This document shows positions 1 through 8,412 of a stretch of 64,000 bases of DNA, in pieces. Under the pieces are notes generated by a model, which worked only from the letters and a program-made list of their open reading frames with translations, was not told where the DNA came from and made no database searches. Source of the DNA: Desulfohalovibrio reitneri (GTDB taxonomy: Bacteria; Desulfobacterota; Desulfovibrionia; Desulfovibrionales; Desulfovibrionaceae); assembly GCF_000711295.1 (NCBI RefSeq), contig NZ_JOMJ01000003.1, positions 1-64,000 on the forward strand. Reading direction: 5' to 3'. How positions within the stretch are numbered: the stretch's first letter is position 1; each line of letters begins with the position of its first letter. Both the position numbers and the translations under genes were made by a program.

Positions 1-198
1 GGGGCGCTGAATTACGCCTTGTGTCTGGACTTGACCGATTGCCGTCCGGCTCCCCCGCTCATTCACCTGCGGCCGGAGGAGGCCGGCGGGACGGAGTCAC
101 TGGCGCGGGAGGTGGCCGAAGCGGTCTGCATGGTCATGGACTCGCCCATCGGGCGGTTCCGGGTGTACTGCAAGCAGCCGGTCAGTCCAGAGGTTTGA
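1..198 (+). CDS. C-terminal end of an unidentified protein (partial)
   Basis: The first reading frame is open from the window edge to a TGA at 196-198, giving the last 65 residues of a protein whose start lies outside the window. The segment includes EEAGGTESLAREVAEAVCMV and ends YCKQPVSPEV. I do not recognise a family. Codon use is GC-rich at third positions, as in the neighbouring genes, which supports real coding. Its end overlaps the end of the convergent cold-shock gene by 17 bases. Confidence 0.5.
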   Translation, partial: GALNYALCLDLTDCRPAPPLIHLRPEEAGGTESLAREVAEAVCMVMDSPIGRFRVYCKQPVSPEV

Positions 199-391
199 CC
201 CAGTCCGCCTTGGGGCCGCCGCCTTCCCCGGTGCGCGTGTAACGAACCTCTTCCCCCTGGGTGAGCGTGCGGAATCCCTCGCGCTCGATGGCGTCGAAGT
301 GGACGAATACTTCCTGCCCGTCCTCGTCGTCCTTGACGAAGCCGAATCCCTTGATTTCGTCGAACCACGTCACCAGGCCGCGACGTTCCAT
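182..391 (-). CDS. cold-shock domain protein
   Basis: A 69-residue protein made of a single cold-shock (OB-fold) domain that binds single-stranded RNA or DNA. The RNP1-type motif is GFGFVK (after DEIK) and the RNP2-type motif is VFVHFDAI. Length is the usual one for bacterial Csp proteins (65-70 residues). The start is ATG with GGAG eight bases upstream. Such proteins melt RNA structure and help translation; whether this one responds to cold cannot be told. It converges with the partial gene at the window edge. Confidence 0.9.
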   Translation of the reverse strand: MERRGLVTWFDEIKGFGFVKDDEDGQEVFVHFDAIEREGFRTLTQGEEVRYTRTGEGGGPKADWVKPLD

Positions 392-497
392 TGGGGCGCT
401 CCAGGGCTAGATGTGCCAGTTAAAGACTAGCAGGACCGTGACGGCTCGGCAAGACCTCCCGCTCGCGGCATGGAGCCCTGACCGGAAAAGGCCTGGG

Positions 498-1151
498 TCA
501 GGGAGAGGTCGCGGCCAGCCCCGGAGGGGAGAGGGAGGTGGCCACCCTGGGGCGCACGCCTGAGCCCGGACCGGGGCGGTAGGGGATTCCCGCCAGGGCC
601 AGAACTTGGGGGCTGGCGGGCATTTCGTAGGCCACGCCGGCCAGCACGACCTCGTCCGAGGCGCGCACCACGCGGGCGCTTACGGCCACCGAGTCCAGCC
701 CCACTGAGTACGTCCCGCTGAGCACGGCGTAGCCGTTGGGGCTTTTGGCGATGATATCCGAGGCGGAACGGGCCAGGGAGAATTCCCCCTCGCCCGGACG
801 CATGGCGATTTTCGTTCCCCGCTCCTTGAGTTCCACCGGGGACAGCCCCTCTCTGGCGAGCTCGGCCATGAGCTGTTCGGAGATGACCCGGCCCAGGGTC
901 GAGGTGGTGCCAAGGGAATCGATGTCCACGAAGGTGCTGACCAGTATCCTGGCGTCCGGGGGGATCTCCCTGGCATAGAGCGTGTCGGCCAGTTCTCCGG
1001 CCGCTTGGCGGTTGGCACGCAGTACGCAGGTGGAGACCTCGCACTGGTCCTTTTTCTCGTTGAGGCGGTTGAGGTGCTGCAGATCCTCTATGGTTTTGAC
1101 GCATCCGCCGCACAGCAGGGCGACGGTCAGCAAAATGAATGCGATGCGCAT
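498..1151 (-). CDS. FlgO-like outer-membrane lipoprotein
   Basis: 217 residues with a short hydrophobic signal (MRIAFILLTVALLCGGC) ending in a plausible lipidation cysteine at position 17. The -3 residue is Cys rather than the usual Leu. The body (about 50-190) has the FlgO pattern: ILVSTFVDIDSLGTTSTLGR, then a Ser/Ala-rich helix with ARSASDIIA, then strands such as YAVLSGTYSVGLDSVAVSAR. In Vibrio, FlgO is a flagellum-associated outer-membrane lipoprotein; motAB lie 1 kb away, which fits but does not prove a flagellar role. The Pro-rich C-terminal tail is not conserved-looking. Confidence 0.72.
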   Translation of the reverse strand: MRIAFILLTVALLCGGCVKTIEDLQHLNRLNEKKDQCEVSTCVLRANRQAAGELADTLYAREIPPDARILVSTFVDIDSLGTTSTLGRVISEQLMAELAREGLSPVELKERGTKIAMRPGEGEFSLARSASDIIAKSPNGYAVLSGTYSVGLDSVAVSARVVRASDEVVLAGVAYEMPASPQVLALAGIPYRPGPGSGVRPRVATSLSPPGLAATSP

Positions 1152-1259
1152 GAGTCTTCCCCGGCTTAAGGTTCCGTATCCGTCTCATCGGACGGGGGCG
1201 GAAAAAGTTTATCCCGAAGGCGGGGAAGCAAGAACGATGCCCTGGAGCCGAAGGATGGG

Positions 1260-2081
1260 CTACAGGCGCGGGATGAGGTTTTCCAGCAGGGCGGCCAAGT
1301 CGTCCCCGGCGGCGCGGGCCCGCGCGACGACTTGGTCGATGGGCGCGGGCTCCATGCAATCGGGTAGGTTGCGATTGGTCAGGCAGGAGAGCCCCAGGAT
1401 TTCCACGCCCATGTGGTGCAGGGCGATGGCCTCCAGGGCGGTGGACATGCCAATGGCGTCCGCTCCCAGCATACGGTAGGCCCGCGTTTCGGCTGGGGTT
1501 TCCATCTGGGGGCCGGGAACCTGGATGTAGACGCCGCGCTCCAGGCGCAGGCCGATGTCACGGGCCGCGTCCAGTGCGGCACGTCGCATCGAGGGGCTGT
1601 AGACACTGCACATGTCGGGGAAGCGCGGCCCCCATTCGTCCACGTTGGGGCCACGCAGGGGGGAGAAGCCGGTATGGTTGATGTGGTCGGTAAGGACCAT
1701 GAGGGACCCGGGGGAGAAAAGCGGATTCAGGGCGCCGGCGGCGTTGGTCAGGATGAAGCGGTTTACTCCGGCCCTGGCCAGGGCACGGACCCCGATGGTC
1801 ACTTCGGACGAGTCGTACCCCTCGTAGAGATGGAAGCGGCCGGACAGGCAGTAGACCCGCCTGCCGCCAATAGCACCGGCCAGCATCTCCCCGCCGTGGC
1901 TCTGCACAGTTGAGGCGGGGAATCCCGGGATATCGGAGTAGGGCAGGGTGTCACGCTCCAGGCGAGCGGCCCATTCGCCGAGCCCGGTGCCGAGCACCAC
2001 GCCCACGGCCCCGGCATCCGGCTTCCCAAGCCTTGAAATGATTATGCTGGCGGCATGCTGGACTTTATCGGGGGTTTGCAT
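1260..2081 (-). CDS. purine nucleoside phosphorylase, class II (trimeric type)
   Basis: About 273 residues. It splits purine nucleosides with phosphate to give base plus ribose-1-phosphate in the salvage pathway. Visible motifs are the phosphate-binding GVVLGTGLG near the N-terminus, VYCLSGRFHLYEGY, the Asn/Ala-rich FILTNAAGALN, and VYIQVPGPQMETPAETRAYR, followed by GADAIGMSTALEAI; all are typical of the PNP/MTAP family. I chose the ATG at 2081 (MQTPDKVQHA), since family members begin near there; a GTG at 2108 would add nine residues. Neither has a clear ribosome site. It is divergent from motA. Confidence 0.9.
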   Translation of the reverse strand: MQTPDKVQHAASIIISRLGKPDAGAVGVVLGTGLGEWAARLERDTLPYSDIPGFPASTVQSHGGEMLAGAIGGRRVYCLSGRFHLYEGYDSSEVTIGVRALARAGVNRFILTNAAGALNPLFSPGSLMVLTDHINHTGFSPLRGPNVDEWGPRFPDMCSVYSPSMRRAALDAARDIGLRLERGVYIQVPGPQMETPAETRAYRMLGADAIGMSTALEAIALHHMGVEILGLSCLTNRNLPDCMEPAPIDQVVARARAAGDDLAALLENLIPRL

Positions 2082-2194
2082 ATACAAAACGACTTCGGTT
2101 GGGTCCACGCGGTTCAGGGGGATGACGTTGTGGACGGGTTGTCAGCCACCGTGCGTCGCTTGTCAAGCGCGCGTGCAGACGAAAGGCGAACTGC

Positions 2195-2950
2195 ATGGAT
2201 ATCGCGACCCTACTCGGCCTCATCGTCGGCCTGACCATGGTCATCGGCGCCATCTTTCTGGGTGGCACCATCTCCACATTCATCAATATCCCCGGTATCA
2301 TGATCGTCGTCGGCGGCACTCTGGCCGCCATCTCCGTGGCCTTTCCCTTCGAGGAGGTCATTCAGGCGTTCTACGCCGGGGTGAAGATCTTCGCCTCCCG
2401 CAAGGTCCGGCCCCGCGAGGTGGTGGACATCATGGTCAAGGTGGCGGAGATCTCCCGCCGCGAGGGCCTGCTGGCCTTGGAGAACATCCAGACGGAGAAC
2501 GCGGTTCTCAAGAAGTCCTGCCAGCTCATCGCGGACAACGCCGACCCCTCCATGATCCGCGACACCCTGCGCATCGAGATCACCTCCATGAAAAGGCGGC
2601 ACAAGGTCGGCCAGGACGTGTTCCGTGGGCTGGCTGCCTACTCGCCGTCCTTCGGCATGATCGGGACTCTCATCGGCCTGGTGCAGATGCTGTCAAGGCT
2701 GGACGACCCCAAGTCGCTCGGACCGGCCATGGCCGTGGCCCTGCTGACTACCTTCTATGGCTCCCTTATGGCCACGCTCATCTTCCTGCCCATCGCCGGC
2801 AAGCTCCACGCGCGCACCATGCAGGAAATCCTCCACCTTGAGATCATCTTCGAGGGCGCCAAGTCCATCCTGGAGAACAACAACCCGCGGCTGGTCTACG
2901 AGAAGCTGTCGTCATTCATCGCTCCACGGGAGCGCAAATATGAAAGATGA
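2195..2950 (+). CDS. motA: flagellar motor stator protein MotA
   Basis: 251 residues with four predicted membrane segments: two at the N-terminus (ATLLGLIVGLTMVIGAIFLG and a segment with IMIVVGGTLAAISVAF) and two in the second half (SPSFGMIGTLIGLVQML and AMAVALLTTFYGSLMATLIF). A charged cytoplasmic loop lies between, as in MotA, where it contacts FliG. The proline in AYSPSFGMIG matches the conserved transmembrane-3 proline. MotA and MotB form the ion channel that powers flagellar rotation. The 3' end overlaps motB by 11 bases, indicating one transcript. Confidence 0.95.
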   Translation: MDIATLLGLIVGLTMVIGAIFLGGTISTFINIPGIMIVVGGTLAAISVAFPFEEVIQAFYAGVKIFASRKVRPREVVDIMVKVAEISRREGLLALENIQTENAVLKKSCQLIADNADPSMIRDTLRIEITSMKRRHKVGQDVFRGLAAYSPSFGMIGTLIGLVQMLSRLDDPKSLGPAMAVALLTTFYGSLMATLIFLPIAGKLHARTMQEILHLEIIFEGAKSILENNNPRLVYEKLSSFIAPRERKYER

Positions 2951-3686
2951 AGACGAAGAGCTCGGTCTGGAAATAGAGGAAGAGGAAGAGCCGCAAGGCA
3001 AGGCGGGCAACTGGCTTGTAACCTACGCGGACATGGTCACGCTGCTGCTGGCCTTCTTCGTGCTGCTTTTTTCCCTGTCGACGATCGACCAGACCGAGTT
3101 CACCGATTCCTTTACCGCCATTAAAAAGGCACTGACCGGAGAGGGAGCCGAGATCGCCACCTCGCGTATCACCTCGCGCGAGGCCTCCACTTTGGTGGAG
3201 CAGATCGAGTTGCGCCGTAGCATTGAGCAGGCGCAGCGGAAGGTGTACCAGGAAGTGAGGTATCTCCAGTCCACCAAGGGGCTGGAAGGCGTGGTTTCCG
3301 CCAAGCTCGACAAAGGAAAAATCACATTGCGTCTGCCCTCCGAGGTTCTGTTCGCTTCCGGCAGCGCCCAACTCCAGCCGCGAGGCAAGGAGGTGGTGGC
3401 CCGCCTGAAATCCTTTTTCATCAAACACGCCGACCAGACCATCAATATCAAGGGGTACACGGACGACGTTCCCCCGGGACCGGGGTCGCGGTTTCGAGAC
3501 AACTGGGAGCTTTCCGCCATGCGGGCCGTCAACGTGTTGCGATTCCTGGTCTCACTCGGCATTTCGCCCAACCGCATGACGGCCACCGGCTTGGCGGACC
3601 TGGAGCCGCTGTTCCCCAACAACACGCCGCAGAACAGGTCCAAGAACCGGCGTGTGGAATTTGTCCTGGAGCGCATTGTCAGCTAG
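2940..3686 (+). CDS. motB: flagellar motor stator protein MotB
   Basis: 248 residues. An acidic N-terminus is followed by the single membrane helix and plug region, NWLVTYADMVTLLLAFF; Asp31 is the conserved ion-carrying aspartate. The C-terminal half is an OmpA/MotB peptidoglycan-binding domain (about 130-245) with INIKGYTDDVP, NWELSAMRAVNVLRFL and NRSKNRRVEF. The start is the ATG inside the end of motA; upstream in-frame codons lie within motA and are not used. MotB anchors the stator to the wall. Confidence 0.95.
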   Translation: MKDEDEELGLEIEEEEEPQGKAGNWLVTYADMVTLLLAFFVLLFSLSTIDQTEFTDSFTAIKKALTGEGAEIATSRITSREASTLVEQIELRRSIEQAQRKVYQEVRYLQSTKGLEGVVSAKLDKGKITLRLPSEVLFASGSAQLQPRGKEVVARLKSFFIKHADQTINIKGYTDDVPPGPGSRFRDNWELSAMRAVNVLRFLVSLGISPNRMTATGLADLEPLFPNNTPQNRSKNRRVEFVLERIVS

Positions 3687-3910
3687 ACTTAGTTTGCTTG
3701 ACAAATGGCCGGGGGCGTTACAAAAGGCCTGTTTGCCGCACGGCCGGGGTTCGAGGAAACCTGTTCGAGCGGCTTCGAGAACGCTTGCGGACCGGTAGAG
3801 GGAAGAAACCGCCTGAAACGGGCGGAAATACAGATCGAGTCATCCGCCAGGGGAAGGGCTTCCCCCGGCTCTTCCTTTATCCGCGTCCGCCCGCCAAGGA
3901 GTAGGAACGC

Positions 3911-5329
3911 GTGAGCGCGAGAAAGCACAAGGTCCTGGTGGCCAACCGCGGCGAAATCGCCATCCGCATCATCAACGCCTGCCGCAAGCTGGGGTTGGAG
4001 TTCGTGTGCGTGTATACCGCGGAAGACCGGCATTCCGGCCATGTCACCCACGCCGTGAAACATGGCGGGGACAAGGCGGCCTACCAGGTGGCCTCTTATC
4101 ATGACGCCAATGAGTTGCTGGCCGTGGCCGATCATTCAGGGGCCACCGCGGTGCATCCGGGATACGGCTTCTTCGCCGAGGACTTCCGCTTCGCCCGCAG
4201 AGTGGTGCGGCGCGATCGTCCCTTGTTGTGGATCGGTCCCTCCTGGCGGGTGATCCGCGAGTTGGGCGACAAGATCAACACCAAGCGTCTTGCCCGACGT
4301 ATTGGCGTGCCCACGGTGCCCGGCTCCGACCGCCCCGTGTACGACGAGATGGAAGCCGAGGAGATCGCCGAGAGCCTCTTCGCCTTCCAGGCGGAGCAGG
4401 GCCTGGAGGACGCCGTGGTGCTGCTCAAGGCATCGGCCGGTGGCGGTGGCATGGGCATCGAGGAGATCGACCGCATGGACCTGTTCCGGTCGGTCTACCG
4501 GCGGCTGCGCAATTACGCCAAGCGGCAGTTCCACGACTCCGGCGTGCTCATCGAGCAACGCATCTTCGATTTCAATCACCTTGAGGTCCAGGTCCTGGGT
4601 GAGGCCACCGGCCAGCGCCACGTCCATTTCGGCACCCGCAACTGCTCGATTCAGTCCACCGGGCGGCAAAAGCGGGTCGAGGTGGCTCCGGGGTTCGCCC
4701 CGGACGAACTGGCCTACGCTTTCGACGCCGGTCGCGTACTGGAGGATATCACCCGCCACTCCCTGAACCTGGCGGCCGAAGTGGGGTACAACTCCGTGGG
4801 CACCTGGGAGTGGATCGTCACCCCCAAGGGCGAGCCCTTCCTCATGGAGGTCAATACCCGCATCCAGGTGGAGAACGGCATCTCCGGAGCCATCTCCGCC
4901 ATCAAGGGCGAGGGCCCGGTGGACCTCATCAAGGAACAGGTCCGGGTGGCCCTGGGCGAACCGCTGGGATACGGCCAGGAGGACATCGGCTTCAACGGGG
5001 TGAGCATCGAGTACCGCCTCATTGCCGAGGACCCGGACAACCGCTTCACCCCTTGGGTCGGGACCATCAACCGCTTTGACTGGCGCGACGCCCCCTGGCT
5101 GTCCGTCCTGACCCACGTGCCCCGTGACAGGGAGTACGTCATCCCCACGGAGTTCGACCCCAACCTGGCCCTGGCCATCGTGCGGGGCGACGACCTGGAG
5201 CAGGCCAAGAAGCGAGGCCGCGAGTTCCTCGACAGCCTCGTGCTCGAGGGCCGGGACGAATCAGGCGGAAGCCTGCGCTCCAACGTCGCTTTTCTGCGCG
5301 AAAAGACGGAACACCTGTTGGAATTCTAG
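3911..5329 (+). CDS. accC: biotin carboxylase subunit of an acyl/acetyl-CoA carboxylase
   Basis: 472 residues, GTG start. Domains run in the usual order: N-terminal KVLVANRGEIAIRII with HPGYGF, ATP-grasp, and a C-terminal biotin carboxylase domain. It carboxylates biotin using ATP and bicarbonate. The catalytic EVNTRIQVEN keeps the Glu, Asn and Arg of the standard EMNTRIQVEH, and IEYRLIAED keeps the conserved Arg. Several usually constant positions differ: the glycine-rich loop is ASAGGGGMGI rather than AGGGGRGM, HPGYGFFAED replaces HPGYGFLSEN, and FDPNLALAIV replaces the usual YDSxxxKLI. This marks a divergent branch. It heads a three-gene cluster with accAD and a biotinyl-domain protein. 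Confidence 0.88.
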   Translation: MSARKHKVLVANRGEIAIRIINACRKLGLEFVCVYTAEDRHSGHVTHAVKHGGDKAAYQVASYHDANELLAVADHSGATAVHPGYGFFAEDFRFARRVVRRDRPLLWIGPSWRVIRELGDKINTKRLARRIGVPTVPGSDRPVYDEMEAEEIAESLFAFQAEQGLEDAVVLLKASAGGGGMGIEEIDRMDLFRSVYRRLRNYAKRQFHDSGVLIEQRIFDFNHLEVQVLGEATGQRHVHFGTRNCSIQSTGRQKRVEVAPGFAPDELAYAFDAGRVLEDITRHSLNLAAEVGYNSVGTWEWIVTPKGEPFLMEVNTRIQVENGISGAISAIKGEGPVDLIKEQVRVALGEPLGYGQEDIGFNGVSIEYRLIAEDPDNRFTPWVGTINRFDWRDAPWLSVLTHVPRDREYVIPTEFDPNLALAIVRGDDLEQAKKRGREFLDSLVLEGRDESGGSLRSNVAFLREKTEHLLEF

Positions 5330-5340
5330 CGAGCCGATCC

Positions 5341-7605
5341 ATGGAACTGGATATACGCGTACGCAAGCTCCAGGAGCGCCTGGACTACATCCGCGACATC
5401 TTCGCGGGCAAGAAAAGTGACAACATCAAGGTCCTTGAGGCGCGCCTCAAGGAATACGTCGAATCCCCGGCGGAGCACTCCGTTTCCGAACAGGTCCGCA
5501 AGCTGGCCCAGCTTGAGGAGATGTTCGACTACCTGGAGACCAAGCTGGACGAGGAGCTGACGCCCATGGACAGGGTGCGCATCGTCCGGCATCCCCAGCG
5601 CATCTGCCTCAAGGACATTCTCGAAAACGTCTACGACAACTACACCGAGATCGGCGGGCAGGACGAATATTCCATTGACCCCTCCATGCTCATCGCCCGC
5701 GCCTACGTCACAAGGCGGGTGGGGAAGAAAGTCATCAACCAGCCTGTCATGGTCATCGGGCAGGAGAAGGGGCACGGCCAGGAGTTCCGCAACGGCGGCT
5801 CGGTCAAGCCCTGGGGCAACGCCAAGGCGCTGCACTACATGAAGGTCGCCGAGATCGAGAACATCCCCATCCACAGCTACATTTTCACTCCCGGGTCCTA
5901 TCCCATCGAGGACTACCCCGGCGCGGCCCAGCAGATCGCCCGCAACCTCTATGAGATGTCAAAGCTGCGAGTGCCTGTGGTAGCCGTGATTTCCGAGGGC
6001 GGCTCGGGCGGCGCGGAGGCCATCGGCATGGCCGACACCAGGCTGATGCTCTCCCACGGCTACTACTCGGTCATCTCTCCCGAAGGCGCGGCGGCCATTG
6101 AGGCCAAGACCCGCCAGGGGCAACGCGTGCCGCCGGAACTCATCGAAAAGTGCGCCCGCCAGCTGAAGATAACGGCTCGCGACAACAAGGAAATGGGCTA
6201 CGTAGACCGGGTCATCGGGGAGCCGCCGCTGGGAGCCCGGGCAGATCACTACGACTTTTACAAGACCCTCCGCGCCGAGATGATCCAGGCCACGAACCAG
6301 GTGGTGCTGCGCGTCAAGGGAATGAAGTTCTTCCGTTCCATGGCGCTGAAGCGGCGTTCCGGCCGCGACCCAGAGTCGGACGCCGTTTTCGTGCGCTGGA
6401 CGCTCTCCTCCCGGGCCAGGGACAATCTGGTGGACAAACGCCATCAGCGCTTCCGCCGCATGGCCCAGGAAGCCTTTCAAGACAAGGGCGGCGTCTGGCA
6501 GAAGGTCTACGCCAAGGGGCAGCAGCTCTCCTGGTCGATCAACTCCTATTTCCGCTACGAATTCCTGGGCAAGCGGCGCAAAAAACTGGCCCGCATGTGG
6601 GAGGAGGTCGAGGCCGAACTCATCCTGGTTCGCGACAAGATCGGCCGTCCGTTCAAAGGGCTTTCCCGCTGGCTGGGCAACGAGACTGAAAACGGCCTCG
6701 ACCCCGAAACCCAGAAGAACCTGACCCAACTGTCCACCTGGGAGGACGAGGAGAGCAGGGCCAAGGGCAAGTGGGCCTATGCCTCCCCGCGCTCCAAGGA
6801 GGACAGGACAGTGACCTGCCCCAAGGCGCAGGAAAGCGGCTGCCTGGATCTCTGGGCGCCCGACCTGTTCGGAGAGTACGCCGGCGTGTGCGGCTACTGC
6901 GGCCACCACTTCCCAATGGAGTACCAGTGGTATCTCTACAACCTGTTTGACGAAGGAAGCGTCTTCGAGTTCAACGGCCATCTCGAGTCAGGCAACCCGC
7001 TCGGCTACGAAGGACTGGACCAGAAGATCGAGCAGGCCAAGAACAAGACCGGCCTGAAAAGCGCCTGCATGACCTTTGAAGCCCGCATCGAGGGTGTGGC
7101 CCTGGTTGTGGCCATGCTGGCCGCCCCCTTCCGTGGCGGCTCTGTGGGCGCGGCCGAGGGGGAAAAGTTCATCCGGGCCGTGGAGCGGGCCAAGAAGAAA
7201 CACTACCCCTTGCTGGCCTATGTGCATGGCACGGCTGGCATACGCATTCAGGAAGGCACCAACGGCGTCATCCAGATGCCTCGCTGCACCCAGGCGGTGC
7301 AGCGTTACATTGAGGACGGCGGATTGTACTTGGTGCTCTACGACACCAATTCCTACGCCGGTCCCGTGGCCAGTTTCCTGGGCTGCTCGCCGTATCAGTT
7401 CTCCATTCGCTCGGCCAACATCGGTTTCGCAGGGCCCGGCGTCATCAAGGAAACCACCGGCGTGGACATTCCGCCCGACTACCATCAGGCCCATCAGGCC
7501 CTATCGCGGGGCCACATCCAGGGCATCTGGGACCGGCGCGAGGCCAGAAAGAATCTCTATCAGGCCCTGCTGACCATGGGCGGCCGCAACCTTTATTTCC
7601 GCTAG
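5341..7605 (+). CDS. fused acetyl-CoA carboxylase carboxyltransferase (AccA-AccD order)
   Basis: 754 residues joining both carboxyltransferase subunits. Residues 1 to about 330 are AccA-like (LARAYVTRR region, then VAVISEGGSGGAEAIGMAD and YYSVISPEGAAAI). Residues about 490-754 are AccD-like, beginning with a probable zinc ribbon (a Cys at CPK, then Cys in SGCLD and the pair CGYCGHHF), then a crotonase core with LAAPFRGGSVGAAEGEKF. The domain connecting them (330-490) is basic and has no match I recognise. Order A-then-D is the reverse of the beta-alpha order in propionyl-CoA carboxylase-type chains. The start ATG is 11 bases after accC. Confidence 0.88.
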   Translation: MELDIRVRKLQERLDYIRDIFAGKKSDNIKVLEARLKEYVESPAEHSVSEQVRKLAQLEEMFDYLETKLDEELTPMDRVRIVRHPQRICLKDILENVYDNYTEIGGQDEYSIDPSMLIARAYVTRRVGKKVINQPVMVIGQEKGHGQEFRNGGSVKPWGNAKALHYMKVAEIENIPIHSYIFTPGSYPIEDYPGAAQQIARNLYEMSKLRVPVVAVISEGGSGGAEAIGMADTRLMLSHGYYSVISPEGAAAIEAKTRQGQRVPPELIEKCARQLKITARDNKEMGYVDRVIGEPPLGARADHYDFYKTLRAEMIQATNQVVLRVKGMKFFRSMALKRRSGRDPESDAVFVRWTLSSRARDNLVDKRHQRFRRMAQEAFQDKGGVWQKVYAKGQQLSWSINSYFRYEFLGKRRKKLARMWEEVEAELILVRDKIGRPFKGLSRWLGNETENGLDPETQKNLTQLSTWEDEESRAKGKWAYASPRSKEDRTVTCPKAQESGCLDLWAPDLFGEYAGVCGYCGHHFPMEYQWYLYNLFDEGSVFEFNGHLESGNPLGYEGLDQKIEQAKNKTGLKSACMTFEARIEGVALVVAMLAAPFRGGSVGAAEGEKFIRAVERAKKKHYPLLAYVHGTAGIRIQEGTNGVIQMPRCTQAVQRYIEDGGLYLVLYDTNSYAGPVASFLGCSPYQFSIRSANIGFAGPGVIKETTGVDIPPDYHQAHQALSRGHIQGIWDRREARKNLYQALLTMGGRNLYFR

Positions 7606-7615
7606 GGAGTCCGGG

Positions 7616-8263
7616 GTGATCAACGTCAAGGAACTGCTGGAGGAGATCAAGGCCTCCCCCTACATTCTCATCGATATCAATGCTCCCCACACCGGCACGG
7701 TGGATTTCGCGCTTACGGAGAGCGGAGCCGATGTGCGGGGGCCGCACGGCAACTGGGGCGAAAAGCCCGGGACGCTCATCGCTTCAATGGAGCGCGAGCG
7801 CAATTCCAAGCCCATCCGCTCCCCCGAGAGCGGCGTGTTGGAAACGGTGGAGCTGGACCTGCAGGGCAAGTTCGTGGAGGCCGGAACCAAGCTTGCCACC
7901 GTACGCCATTACCTGACTTCCAAAGAAGTAATCGACATCATCCTCAAAAAAACACTGCATCTCTTTACGGCGCCGGAGCGCGCCAAGTATTACTTCGTGC
8001 CGGAAGTGGACAAGAAGATGAAGTCCTCGGGCAAGCGCAGTGTGGAAGTGCGCGATGGCATGGAGTTGTTTATTATGTCGCGCATGAAGCGCGAGACGTT
8101 GCTTCATTACAAGGGGCCCGAAGGCAAGATCTACGCGGTGTTCTTCCATCTGGGAGAGAACAAGGATCCCGGCGATCCCCTCATTGGCGTCTGCCCATCG
8201 GACCAGCTCGGGCAGATTCAGGACGTGGTCAACCGCGTCCGCAGCGAGTGGGAGGAGGAGTAG
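7616..8263 (+). CDS. biotinyl/lipoyl-domain protein lacking the acceptor lysine
   Basis: 215 residues, GTG start 10 bases after accAD. Residues 60-100 resemble a biotinyl domain: GTLIASMERERN, then PIRSPESGVLETV, then GKFVEAGTKLATV. Aligned by hand on the SP-x-x-G turn, the position eleven residues before the glycine, where biotin carriers have the Lys of AMKM, is Arg here (MERERN). The C-terminal half (110-215) is a separate domain I do not recognise. By position this should be the carboxyl carrier of the cluster, but as read it cannot be biotinylated at the standard site. It may be a structural subunit, with the true carrier encoded elsewhere. Confidence 0.7.
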   Translation: MINVKELLEEIKASPYILIDINAPHTGTVDFALTESGADVRGPHGNWGEKPGTLIASMERERNSKPIRSPESGVLETVELDLQGKFVEAGTKLATVRHYLTSKEVIDIILKKTLHLFTAPERAKYYFVPEVDKKMKSSGKRSVEVRDGMELFIMSRMKRETLLHYKGPEGKIYAVFFHLGENKDPGDPLIGVCPSDQLGQIQDVVNRVRSEWEEE

Positions 8264-8412
8264 GCCTCGCCGCCTCAGTCGCCTGAAGGGCGCGCAAGCC
8301 GTGGATTGCTTTCGTGTTTCCACTTGGTGTAGTGTGACACGGCATTTCCGCTCCACCACTTCGGATTGCGCCGCTTGGCGGGTTCGGGGAGAAGCAAAGG
8401 GGTGTTTTCGGA

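Noticed and set aside
3698-3726. TTGACA as promoter of the carboxylase cluster
   Set aside because: The -35 box is perfect, but no acceptable -10 box lies 15-19 bases downstream.
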